Of a stretch of DNA of 64,000 nucleotides, positions 42,059-50,242 are shown piece after piece. Source of the DNA: Streptomyces sp. NBC_00523 (GTDB lineage: Bacteria; Actinomycetota; Actinomycetes; Streptomycetales; Streptomycetaceae). Location: the NCBI RefSeq assembly GCF_036346615.1, contig NZ_CP107836.1, forward strand, positions 5,766,001 through 5,830,000, written 5' to 3'. The notes under the pieces were generated by a model. It saw only the letters and a program-made list of their open reading frames with translations, had not been told where the DNA came from and ran no database searches. Numbering within the stretch: the first letter of the stretch is position 1; each line of letters opens with the position of its first letter. A program made the translations under genes and the position numbers.

Positions 42059-43243
42059 ATGCATAGACCCAGTGCGGTCGAGCGCGCTTTGCGCGAGGCC
42101 GCGCCCCACGAGGTTTTCGACGTGTTCCGTTCCACGGTCGTGCGCCGCCATGGCGCCCTCGCCGTCGATCTTCTGCTGGTCGACTACGCCATGACGCGGC
42201 TGCAGCCCGTCGAGGTGCTGCCGCACACCCGGCCGCCGGTATCCGTCTACGACAGCGCTCCGGGTCGTGCGTTCGGTGCTCAGGAACCGCAGTGTGTGCA
42301 TGACCGCTCGGCGTCCGAGGCGACGGTATACCTGCCGGTCAGCGTCCGGGGTGACCGGCTGGGCGTTCTCGGTGTCACCCTGCCCGTGGGCGACGGGGTC
42401 GAGCCCGCCGTGGTGGAGGACCTGCAGGCCTGCGCCGACGCGCTCGCGCATGAAGTGGTGGTCGCCGGGCGGGACACGGACCTCTTCCTGCAGGCGCGCA
42501 GGGCGGAGCGGCTCACGCTTGCCGCCGAGATGCAGTGGCAGTTGCTGCCCGGGCGCTCGTGTTCGCGGCCGGAGTACAGTCTGGGCGCCCAGCTGGAGCC
42601 TGCCTACGCGATCTTCGGTGACTGCTTCGACTGGTCGGCCTCGGCTGATGACCTTTACGTGACCGTCAGTAACGGCATGGGTGAGGGCATCGATGCCGCC
42701 TTGCTGACGAACCTCGCCGTCAATGCCCTGCGCAATGCCCGCCGCGCCGGGCTGAGCCTGGGCGATCAGGCGTATATGGCCGATCAGGCGGTGTACGCGC
42801 AGCACCGGGGCAACCAGTACCTTTCGACGCTGTTGTTCCGTTTCCACGTTCCTACGGGACGGGTGGAGATGATCGATGCCGGCTCCCCGAAGGTCTGGCG
42901 CGTGCGCCGGGGGGTGATCGAGACGGTCGAGATGGAGGCGCAGGCGCCGCTGGGCATGTTCGAGGACACCGAGTACACACCGCAGTACTTCGAGGTCGAG
43001 CCGGGAGACCGTCTCCTCTTCGTCAGCGACGGTGTCTACGACGCTCTGTCCCCGGACGGCGAGAAGTACCGCCGGCGCGCGTTGGCCGGATCGATCAACA
43101 GCACTCGCCTACTGCCCGCTTCGCAAGTGCCGAGGGTGATGCTGCAGGAATTGCTGGACCATCGCGGTGCGGGTCCGGCAGAGGACGATTCCCTTGTGCT
43201 GTGCCTGGACTGGCTGGGCCGTGCGGGTAGCGGCGATCGCTGA
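42059..43243 (+). CDS. GAF-like/SpoIIE-type PP2C phosphatase with altered metal site
   Basis: A 394-residue protein. Residues about 15-135 form a GAF-like sensory region (VYLPVSVRGDRLGVLGVTLP), followed by a SpoIIE-type PP2C domain. The first metal motif GDCFD (187-191) is kept, but the second reads SNGMGEG with Asn205 in place of the metal-binding Asp, so activity may be altered. SDGVYDALSPDG and EDDSLVLCL match the later motifs. It probably dephosphorylates a STAS protein. The start is uncertain: ATG 42059 or ATG 42023. Codon use is less GC-biased than in neighbours. Confidence 0.8.
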   Translation: MHRPSAVERALREAAPHEVFDVFRSTVVRRHGALAVDLLLVDYAMTRLQPVEVLPHTRPPVSVYDSAPGRAFGAQEPQCVHDRSASEATVYLPVSVRGDRLGVLGVTLPVGDGVEPAVVEDLQACADALAHEVVVAGRDTDLFLQARRAERLTLAAEMQWQLLPGRSCSRPEYSLGAQLEPAYAIFGDCFDWSASADDLYVTVSNGMGEGIDAALLTNLAVNALRNARRAGLSLGDQAYMADQAVYAQHRGNQYLSTLLFRFHVPTGRVEMIDAGSPKVWRVRRGVIETVEMEAQAPLGMFEDTEYTPQYFEVEPGDRLLFVSDGVYDALSPDGEKYRRRALAGSINSTRLLPASQVPRVMLQELLDHRGAGPAEDDSLVLCLDWLGRAGSGDR

Positions 43244-43355
43244 ACCCCGACTGCGTGGGCATGTGGTCCAAGATGCGAAGATTGTGCGCCCCATGTGTGA
43301 GAGGCGTCTCCAAGGGGGCGGGCAGCTTGCGGTGCGGAGGCTCCGGGAGGGATGG

Positions 43356-43369
43356 TTGCCTCCAGGCAA
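43356..43369. promoter_or_regulatory. Small palindrome between the two phosphatase genes
   Basis: TTGCCT-CC-AGGCAA is a perfect 6-bp inverted repeat in the 173-bp gap before the second phosphatase gene. It could be an operator for the MarR protein at the end of this operon, but this is only a positional guess. Confidence 0.3.
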
Positions 43370-43416
43370 TCGTCTAGTTGATGAGGTGAGGGATTCGCGC
43401 AGCGGGTCCTCGGTCT

Positions 43417-45072
43417 TTGGTTTCCACTCAAGCTCACTCCCCGCGGCACACGGGTACGGACCCCTTCTGGGGCCAGGCTCCGTACCCGGTTCTCGTGGCC
43501 GACGCCCGGGGCGCCGTGGTGCGCTGCAATGACGCCGCACGCCTTCTCCTGCCCAGCGCCTTGCCCGGGACGCCACTCGCGGACGTGGTCCCGGCCTGGC
43601 TCAGTGCCGCACACGCCACGCTGAGCGCTCCCGGTCGACACCCGGCCCGGGACGCCGGGGAGCCGCTGCGCGGAGATATCGCCGGACGGCATTTCGAAGC
43701 GCACCCCAGTGCGCAGAGCGAGGGCCGGGTGGCATGGTGGCTGGTGGATGACAACGATCACCAACTGGTCCGGGAGGCTCTGCGGATGGAGCGGGAGCGG
43801 ACCGCCTTCCTCGCGAAGGCGTCCAGCACGCTGCTCGCCTCCCTCAACCTGGGACGTTGCATGGACGTGACGGCGCTGCTGGCTGCCGAGAGCCTCGCGG
43901 ACGCCGCACTGGTCGTCGCCCCGGATTACGGGCACCGGCTGCCGTTGGTGACGTGCCTGCGCGGCAGTGGCCCGGTCCAGTCCACCGTGAAGGTGAACCC
44001 TGACGACGTGCCGGGTCTGGGCGAGGCGATGCGCGGGTTCCCCCCGGTTCCCTCACGATGGATCGACCCGTCCACAGCCCCCGGCTGGATGTTGCCGCAG
44101 GAACTCGGGACGGTCGGCTCGATCGTGATCACCCCCCTGCCCGGACAGGGGGTTCCCGCCGGGGCGCTCATCCTGCTCCGGAAGACGGGAACCGCGGCCT
44201 TCAGCGAGGAGGAGGAGGTCTTCGCCAGGGTATTCGCCGCCCGCGCCGGTGCCGCGATGTCCGCCGCCCGGCTGTACGCGGAGCAGACCGCGATCACCGA
44301 CGTGCTGATGCGTGAGCTCATGCCCCCGGTCCTGCACCAGATCTCCGGGGTGGACTTCGCCGGCCGCTACCGGCCTTCCGGAGATCATGAGCGCATCGGG
44401 GGCGACTTCTACGATGTGCACCCGGCCGCCGTCGAGGGCGAAGCCTCGCTGGTCTCTCTCGGAGACGTGTGCGGCAAGGGCCTGGAAGCCGCTGTGCTGA
44501 CGGGCAAGATCCGTAACACTCTGCACGCTCTGCTGCCCCTGGCCGGCGACCACCAGCGCATGCTCGGCCTGCTCAACACCGCCTTGCTCAGCTCCCACCA
44601 CACCCGCTTCGCCACCCTGGTCCTGGCCTCCGCCGTACGACGCGGAAACAAGGTGGACCTCGACCTCACCAGCAGCGGTCATCCCTGCCCCCTGATCATC
44701 CGAGCGGACGGCAGCGTCGAGGAGGCCGACACGCACGGCACCCTGATCGGTGCGATCCCGGACATCTCCGCCACCACGGCCGCCGTCTCGCTCGCACCCG
44801 GTGAGTCGTGTGTCCTCTACACCGACGGCATCACCGAGGCCAAGGGCGGGCCGATGGGCGACGACATGTTCGGTGAGAAGCGCCTCAAGCGCGCCCTGTC
44901 CCAGTGCGCGGGCATGCCCGCCGAGGGGATCGCCGAGCACGTACAGATGCTGGCCGCCCAGTGGCTCGGCAACCGCACTCACGACGACATGGCCGTCGTT
45001 GTGATCGCCGCACCCCACACGCATCACCTGAGCGCGGTGGACGGACACACACGGGGCAGGTTCACCGCATGA
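43417..45072 (+). CDS. SpoIIE-type PP2C phosphatase with PAS- and GAF-like domains
   Basis: A 551-residue signalling protein. Residues about 20-100 look PAS-like (PYPVLVADARGAVVRCNDAARLL region), about 130-290 GAF-like (SLNLGRCMDVTALLAAES to AARAGAAMSAARL), and from about 305 a SpoIIE phosphatase with intact metal motifs GGDFYDVHP, GDVCGKGLEAA, LYTDGITEAKG and HDDMAVVVI. It should dephosphorylate the STAS antagonist encoded two genes downstream. The only start after an in-frame stop at 43387 is TTG 43417, so a leucine-coded start is likely. The next gene overlaps it by 4 nt. Confidence 0.9.
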   Translation: MVSTQAHSPRHTGTDPFWGQAPYPVLVADARGAVVRCNDAARLLLPSALPGTPLADVVPAWLSAAHATLSAPGRHPARDAGEPLRGDIAGRHFEAHPSAQSEGRVAWWLVDDNDHQLVREALRMERERTAFLAKASSTLLASLNLGRCMDVTALLAAESLADAALVVAPDYGHRLPLVTCLRGSGPVQSTVKVNPDDVPGLGEAMRGFPPVPSRWIDPSTAPGWMLPQELGTVGSIVITPLPGQGVPAGALILLRKTGTAAFSEEEEVFARVFAARAGAAMSAARLYAEQTAITDVLMRELMPPVLHQISGVDFAGRYRPSGDHERIGGDFYDVHPAAVEGEASLVSLGDVCGKGLEAAVLTGKIRNTLHALLPLAGDHQRMLGLLNTALLSSHHTRFATLVLASAVRRGNKVDLDLTSSGHPCPLIIRADGSVEEADTHGTLIGAIPDISATTAAVSLAPGESCVLYTDGITEAKGGPMGDDMFGEKRLKRALSQCAGMPAEGIAEHVQMLAAQWLGNRTHDDMAVVVIAAPHTHHLSAVDGHTRGRFTA

Positions 45073-46160
45073 ATACCAGCTCCCGGCCTCGCGCGGCCGG
45101 TGCCTCGCTCGAAGAGCCCGTGGAGCGGCTGTGGGAAGCCGTCGCGGCCATGGACGAGCACGCGGCCACCGAGCTCGTCCTGCGGATGCTGGATGAGGGG
45201 ATCCCCGCGGAGAGCGTCCTGCTCGACGTGATCGCCGTGGTGCAAGGCCGCGTCGGTCAGGAGTGGGCGTCCAACCGGCTCAGCGTCGCCCAGGAGCACG
45301 CGGCGACCGCCATCAACGACCGTGCGGTCACCGCGGTGAGCCTGCACCCCACCGCACGTACGGCCGCCAACCGGGGGCGCGTCACCGTCGCCTGCGTCGA
45401 CGGTGAATGGCACGCCCTCCCCGCCCGTCTGCTCGCCGAGGTCCTGAAACTCCGTGGCTGGCGGGTGGACTACCTCGGAGCCCAGGTCCCCACACCGCAC
45501 CTCATCTCCCATCTCCACAACACCCGGGCGGATGCGGTGGCCCTGTCCAGTTCCCTCGCCACCAGGCTGCCGACCGCGCACGCGGTGATCACCGCGTGCC
45601 AGGCGATCGGTGTCCCGGTCATCGTCGGCGGGGCCGCCTTCGGTCCGGAAGGCCGCTACGCGAAGCTGCTGGGCGCCGACGCATGGGCACCGGACGCCCG
45701 CGCCGCCGCCGACCGTCTCATCAGCAGCCCACTGCCGCTGCCGTCGCCCGATCACCAGCAGGTCGACGACCTGCCACATCTGGCCGACCAGGAATACACC
45801 ATGGTCACCCGCACCGGCGCCACGCTCGTCCAGACAGTCTTCGCCGCGCTGGAGGACTCCTTCCCCGTCCTCCGCGACTACACCGACGCCCAGCGTGAAC
45901 GGACCGCGGAGGACCTCGCGCACATCGTGGAGTTCCTCGCCACCGCCCTCTACCTCGATGACGACGAACTCTTCACCTGGTTCACCACCTGGACCGCGGA
46001 GATCCTCCAGGCACGCGGCGTACCCGCCCACAGCCTGCTCCCGGCCCTGGACCTCCTGAGCCGCGAACTCAAGGACTTCCCCCGGGCCGTCCGTATGCTC
46101 ACGGCCGCCGCCCACACCCTGACCGCCGCCATATCCACCGCCGCCGGGAACCCCGTATGA
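45069..46160 (+). CDS. B12-binding sensor protein with CarH-like W-x9-EH motif
   Basis: A 363-residue protein. Residues about 15-95 are a helical B12-binding-2 cap with W66 and, nine residues later, E76-H77: the W-x9-EH motif of CarH photoreceptors. Residues about 103-215 are a Rossmann-like B12 domain with E113-x-H115 at the position of ExHxxG (Pro118 for Gly) and VGGAAFG. The residue after W66, which is His in CarH, is Ala. The last 130 residues are an unidentified helical region. Between a phosphatase and a STAS gene, it is probably the sensory input of a partner-switching pathway. Confidence 0.85.
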   Translation: MNTSSRPRAAGASLEEPVERLWEAVAAMDEHAATELVLRMLDEGIPAESVLLDVIAVVQGRVGQEWASNRLSVAQEHAATAINDRAVTAVSLHPTARTAANRGRVTVACVDGEWHALPARLLAEVLKLRGWRVDYLGAQVPTPHLISHLHNTRADAVALSSSLATRLPTAHAVITACQAIGVPVIVGGAAFGPEGRYAKLLGADAWAPDARAAADRLISSPLPLPSPDHQQVDDLPHLADQEYTMVTRTGATLVQTVFAALEDSFPVLRDYTDAQRERTAEDLAHIVEFLATALYLDDDELFTWFTTWTAEILQARGVPAHSLLPALDLLSRELKDFPRAVRMLTAAAHTLTAAISTAAGNPV

Positions 46161-46567
46161 CCACACACCCCGATCACCTGCAGCTGACCACGACCGACTC
46201 CCGGGACAGCATCCTCGTGGAGATACGCGGAGACCTCGACTACATCGGCGCCGATCGCCTGGTCGATGAGGTCAGCGGCCGCCTGTCGAAACGGGCCGCG
46301 CCGTCCGAGCTGCGTCTGCGCTGTGCGCACCTCGGCACCATCGACTCCATGGGCCTTTCGGCCCTGCTGATGATCCACCGCCTCACCACCGCGGCAGGGG
46401 TGCGTCTCCACCTGGATGACCGACCTGCCAAGCTGGAGCGGCTCCTGGACCTCACCGGAATCCGCAGCCACCTCATGGGCCCAGGCGGCGAGGGTGCCGC
46501 GAATCCCCCGGCACCACACGACAACGCCGTATCGGCCGGTCCCACCGCACCGGACGCGAACACCTGA
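46157..46567 (+). CDS. STAS-domain anti-sigma factor antagonist
   Basis: A 136-residue protein with a STAS domain (residues about 10-105). The phosphorylatable Ser is seen as Ser64 in TIDSMGLSALL, the usual antagonist motif. The last 30 residues are Pro/Ala-rich. It would be a substrate of the SpoIIE phosphatases encoded upstream, releasing a sigma factor by partner switching. ATG overlaps the B12-protein stop. No RsbW-like kinase is present in this operon, so it must work with a kinase encoded elsewhere. Confidence 0.92.
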   Translation: MTTHPDHLQLTTTDSRDSILVEIRGDLDYIGADRLVDEVSGRLSKRAAPSELRLRCAHLGTIDSMGLSALLMIHRLTTAAGVRLHLDDRPAKLERLLDLTGIRSHLMGPGGEGAANPPAPHDNAVSAGPTAPDANT

Positions 46568-46616
46568 ACCTCTCCCGACCGTTCACTGGACATAAGCACC
46601 CACCGACGGGGAATCC

Positions 46617-47123
46617 GTGACCGTACCAGACGCCGCCCCCAGCAACACCTGGCACGAGGCAACTCGGTCCGCCAGCGCCTTGACCGAACTCCTCGACGTG
46701 ATGTGGGAGCACGCCAGACACTCCACCACCGGCACCACAGCCCCCAGCTCCACCTCACAGCTGCGCCTGATGTACGTCGTCGACCGCGAGAACGGCATAC
46801 GCATGCGCACCGTCTGCCAACGTCTGGCCTCAGCCCCCCCGACGGTCACCCGTATGTGTGACCGGCTTCAGGCCATCGGCCTTCTCGAACGTCGGCCCTG
46901 CCCGGACAACGGCCGCGAGGTCACCCTGCGACTCACCCGCACAGGCAAAGAACACCTGCAACGTATCCGTGAGCAGCGCGACACCATGCTCCACCAGGCC
47001 ATTGACAGAATTCCCCCCACCGAGCGCGCCGCCCTCGCCATCGGACTCGCTGCGCTTCAGGCACAACTGGACACCGCCGCCGGTGAAAGACCCCACGTAC
47101 CCGCCGACCACTCCGCTGCCTGA
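46617..47123 (+). CDS. MarR-family transcriptional regulator
   Basis: A 168-residue protein with a winged helix-turn-helix: LRLMYVVDRENGIRMRTVCQRLASAPPTVTRMCDRLQ (cited as region), then the wing RRPCPDNGREVTLRLTRTGKEHL. Flanking helices at both ends give dimerisation. It is the last gene of the phosphatase-B12-STAS operon, 49 nt after the STAS gene, and may regulate it. GTG start at 46617 lies in a short leader (GGGGAATCC). Confidence 0.88.
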   Translation: MTVPDAAPSNTWHEATRSASALTELLDVMWEHARHSTTGTTAPSSTSQLRLMYVVDRENGIRMRTVCQRLASAPPTVTRMCDRLQAIGLLERRPCPDNGREVTLRLTRTGKEHLQRIREQRDTMLHQAIDRIPPTERAALAIGLAALQAQLDTAAGERPHVPADHSAA

Positions 47124-47293
47124 ACGCCGACACTTCACCTCCGCCGGGAACACCCCCTGGAGCCCCGCACCCGCTCACGGGCCGGCGCGGATGAGGCCGC
47201 CCCGAGACCGTCCGAATCCCTGCCCGGCGGACAGGCCTCCGGGGAGGCGCGCGGGCAGCCCCTGACGCGCCCGCCCCTCCTCGTCGGCCGCCC

Positions 47294-48718
47294 TCAGCAG
47301 CTGACGCTGCCCCGCCGCAGCGCGTGCCCGCCGTCATTCGCGTCGTCCGACCAGTACACCGGCTTCGACCCCGACACGCACTCGTCCGCACCCGCCAGCG
47401 CGAAGCCCTCGTTGTTGTCATTCGGCATGCCGCTCGGGCGGTTGTACGCCGCCGCCGGGGCGAACGTGCCCGTCGCGTTGACCGTGAACGTCTGGTGGCG
47501 GCCGTCGCAGGTGTCGTCGCAGACCGCCCAGAGGCGGGATGCCTGGGGCTCCCACTGGAGTTCCATCACGCCGGACATGCCGCTGCTGAAGGAGGCGATC
47601 CGGGTGTACGAGCCGGAGTCGGCCAGGACGTAGCCGTACACCATGCCCGTGCCCTCGACGCCGACGAAGAAGACGCCGCCGCTGTGGGCGGCGTAGTGCG
47701 CCGGGTCGTACGCCGCGCCCGTCGACGCGTCCTTGAATCCGGCGCCCGTCAGCGCCGCGTCCGGAATCCACGTCACGGCCTCCAGGCCGAGGTTGGAGCC
47801 CGTCGACGGGAGGTCGGAGGTGAGGTTCCACTCCTTGGCGGCCGTCAGCGACGAGCCCGAACCGCTCACGTCGTACCGCAGCACCGACAGGCGGCTCGTG
47901 CCCGAGGCGTCCCCGTTGCGCTCGCTCGCGACGAAGATCTCCCCGGCGGCCGCCGTGACACCCTCACCGTCCGGGCTGCCGGAGCCGCCCGGGAAGCGCA
48001 GGGTCTTGCCCGAGGACCAGCCGTTCGCGGTGTCCGGCTTCCAGCCGCCGGACCCGTCCCGCACCAGGCGCCACAGCTTGCCGCTGTTCTGCGCCGCCCA
48101 CAGCACGCTGCCGTCCTGGTAGAGCCCGCTCAGGTCCTCGCCGAACACGTTCGCGCCGTCCGCGGTGGCGACCGAGCTGCCGCCCGGCCACGCGACGGGG
48201 GCCGTCGAGCCCCCACCCGTACCGCAGGCGTTCGCGGCGCCCAGCGTCACCGACGCCGCCTGCTTGAACGCGCCGGTGCCGTCGGGGCAACGCGACCAGG
48301 ACGGAGCGGAGTGCTTGCTCCACGAGAAGCCGTCCACCTGTGTCTTGCCGTCCGCCAGATACAGCCGCGCCTCATCGGCCGACCCGAGACCGAACGCGCC
48401 GCTCACGTCGAACGCCCGGAAGGCGCCCGGCGCCAGCGTCGTCCCGGAGGGGATCTTGTACGCGTGGTCCTTGTCGTCGTCCTTCAGGACCCAGCCCGAC
48501 ACGTCGACCGACGAGCCGCCCTTGTTGTACAGCTCGACCGAGTCGTTCACGTCGCCGGTGGTCACCACCTCGTTGATACGCACGTCGTCGGCCGGGGCCG
48601 CGTGCGCCGCCGGCACCCCGGTCAGCGCGCCGGCCGCCAGCAGCGGCGCGGCGACGAGGAAGCGGGCGAGAGCGCGGGGCCGCCGTGGGCGGGAGGGCGA
48701 TGCGGTCACGGAATCCAT
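47294..48718 (-). CDS. Secreted lamin-tail-domain protein
   Basis: A 474-residue exported protein. The signal peptide (to about AAHAAP) is followed by a lamin-tail domain (residues about 48-150: VRINEVVTTGDVNDSVELYNKG region, WVLKDDDKDHAYKIP). The rest is a long beta-rich region of SdiA-regulated or beta-propeller type (VFGEDLSGLYQDGSVLWAAQN, GVFFVGVEGTGMVYGYVL). It probably acts at the cell surface or with extracellular DNA or phosphates, but no catalytic site is seen. It is divergent from the LacI gene. Confidence 0.85.
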   Translation of the reverse strand: MDSVTASPSRPRRPRALARFLVAAPLLAAGALTGVPAAHAAPADDVRINEVVTTGDVNDSVELYNKGGSSVDVSGWVLKDDDKDHAYKIPSGTTLAPGAFRAFDVSGAFGLGSADEARLYLADGKTQVDGFSWSKHSAPSWSRCPDGTGAFKQAASVTLGAANACGTGGGSTAPVAWPGGSSVATADGANVFGEDLSGLYQDGSVLWAAQNSGKLWRLVRDGSGGWKPDTANGWSSGKTLRFPGGSGSPDGEGVTAAAGEIFVASERNGDASGTSRLSVLRYDVSGSGSSLTAAKEWNLTSDLPSTGSNLGLEAVTWIPDAALTGAGFKDASTGAAYDPAHYAAHSGGVFFVGVEGTGMVYGYVLADSGSYTRIASFSSGMSGVMELQWEPQASRLWAVCDDTCDGRHQTFTVNATGTFAPAAAYNRPSGMPNDNNEGFALAGADECVSGSKPVYWSDDANDGGHALRRGSVSC

Positions 48719-48848
48719 CCTGACGTAGTCGTGGGGCGGGCGGCCCGACGCTCTCGGCCCAGCCCGAACGGAATGCCCACCCCCGGGAGGACGGCTCGCG
48801 AACGCCGGGCAAACTCTGCGGGGCCCCGCACCTCGGCGGCGGAATGAG

Positions 48849-48862
48849 TGAATGCGCTTCCA
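48849..48862. promoter_or_regulatory. LacI-type operator upstream of lacI
   Basis: TGAATGCGCTTCCA lies 63 bp before the LacI start. It matches TGAATGCGCTTACA before the GH3 gene in 13 of 14 positions, suggesting autoregulation. Confidence 0.65.
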
Positions 48863-48924
48863 TACACCTGCCCCGCATGTGGGAACATCTCCCCACCACA
48901 GGGGAAGAGAGGTGACGCGGCGCG

Positions 48925-49983
48925 ATGAGTACTCCTACGGTGTACGACGTTGCCGAGCGGGCGGGGGTCTCCATCGCCACGGTGTCGCGGGTGTACCGCA
49001 GCCCGGAATCGGTGCGCGGGGAGACCCGCGAACGCGTGCTGGCCAGCGCGCGCGAACTCGGGTACGTGCCCAGCGGCAGCGCCCGCGGCCTCGCCAGCCG
49101 CTCCACCGGGGTACTCGGCCTGTGCTACCCGGACTTCCACGACGCGGAGGCGGACAGCGCGTCCGCCGCCGACCCCGGCGAGGTCACCCTCTACTCCGAC
49201 GAGGTCATAAGGGGCATGGAGCGCGCCGCGAGGCGCCACGGATACGCGCTGCTCATCGCCTCCTCGCACGCCGACGACGCGGGCACCCGGCTCACCGAGG
49301 TCGCGGGCCGGGTGGACGGGCTCGCCGTCCTCGCCCAGGCCGTGCCGGACGAGACCCTGGAGATGGTGGCCCGGCGGGTCCCGGTCGTGCTGCTCGCGGG
49401 CGAGCCGTACGACGGCATCGACCACGTGAAGGTGGCCAACTTCGACGGACAGCTTCAGATCACGCGGCACCTGCTCGGCCCGCACCGGCTGCGGCGGCTC
49501 GCGTTCGTCGGCGGGCCGGCGGACTCCCCGGACGGCGAGGCCCGGTTCCTCGGCTACCAGGCCGCCCACCTGGAAGCCGGTCTCCCGCTGCCCAAGGCCC
49601 CCGACCTGCGGGGCGACCTCACCCAGGCCGCCGGGCGCCAGGCGGTGGAGACGCTGTTCGGGGCGGCGGAGGGGCCCCGGCCCCAGGGCCTGGTGTTCGC
49701 CAACGACCAGATGGCCGTGGGCGCGCTGCACGCCTTGGAGGCACGCGGCATCGACGTGCCCGGGGACATCGCCGTGACCGGCTTCGACGGCATCCCCCTC
49801 AGTAGGCTCGTGCGGCCGACGCTCACGACGGTCCGGCAGCCGATGGGGCAGCTGGGCGTGGAGGCCGTCGAACTGCTGGTGGCCCGGCTCGCCGAGCGCG
49901 AGAGACCCCCGCAGGAGCGGCTGCTGCCCGTCTCCGCGGTGCTGCGCCGCAGCTGCGGCTGCCCGGCGGACGCGGCGGCGTAA
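48925..49983 (+). CDS. LacI-family regulator of the glucan/sulfatase locus
   Basis: A 352-residue LacI/GalR protein. The N-terminal helix-turn-helix is TVYDVAERAGVSIATVSRVY, with hinge SARGLASRSTGVLGL. The rest is a sugar-binding periplasmic-type domain (VFANDQMAVGALHALEARGI, VTGFDGIPLSRLVRPTLTTV). It precedes a sugar ABC transporter operon and its own promoter carries a LacI-like half-palindrome that recurs before the transporter and GH3 genes. It should repress these until an oligosaccharide is present. Confidence 0.94.
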   Translation: MSTPTVYDVAERAGVSIATVSRVYRSPESVRGETRERVLASARELGYVPSGSARGLASRSTGVLGLCYPDFHDAEADSASAADPGEVTLYSDEVIRGMERAARRHGYALLIASSHADDAGTRLTEVAGRVDGLAVLAQAVPDETLEMVARRVPVVLLAGEPYDGIDHVKVANFDGQLQITRHLLGPHRLRRLAFVGGPADSPDGEARFLGYQAAHLEAGLPLPKAPDLRGDLTQAAGRQAVETLFGAAEGPRPQGLVFANDQMAVGALHALEARGIDVPGDIAVTGFDGIPLSRLVRPTLTTVRQPMGQLGVEAVELLVARLAERERPPQERLLPVSAVLRRSCGCPADAAA

Positions 49984-50165
49984 GGGGCGGGGCGCGGGCC
50001 CGTAAGCCCAGGTCAGGGGCGCTCCCACAGGCCCGGGGGAGCTCACCCCGCACGCCCGGAGTCAAAGCACCCCTGAGGCCACGCCCGTACTCCCGGAGCT
50101 CACCCCCGTACGCCCCCGGTCAACCCCGCCACCCCCCGCGTTACCCAAGCGTTATCCCATCCCTC

Positions 50166-50194
50166 TTGAGCGATCCAGACCCATATCGCAGAGT
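50166..50194 (+). promoter_or_regulatory. Predicted promoter of the sugar ABC operon
   Basis: TTGAGC (50166-50171) and CAGAGT (50189-50194) are spaced by 17 bp, 49 bp before the start of the binding-protein gene. The operator starts 3 bp after the -10. Confidence 0.5.
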
Positions 50195-50196
50195 TC

Positions 50197-50223
50197 TGTA
50201 TGCGCTTTCAGATAGCGCATACA
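50197..50223. promoter_or_regulatory. Perfect inverted repeat operator before the sugar ABC operon
   Basis: TGTATGCGCT and AGCGCATACA form a 10-bp perfect inverted repeat with a 7-bp centre. Each arm contains the ATGCGCT core of the LacI-type sites before lacI and GH3. It covers the expected transcription start, typical for repression, and is 20 bp before the start codon. Confidence 0.85.
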
Positions 50224-50242
50224 CAGCTCGAGGAGGAGCTCC

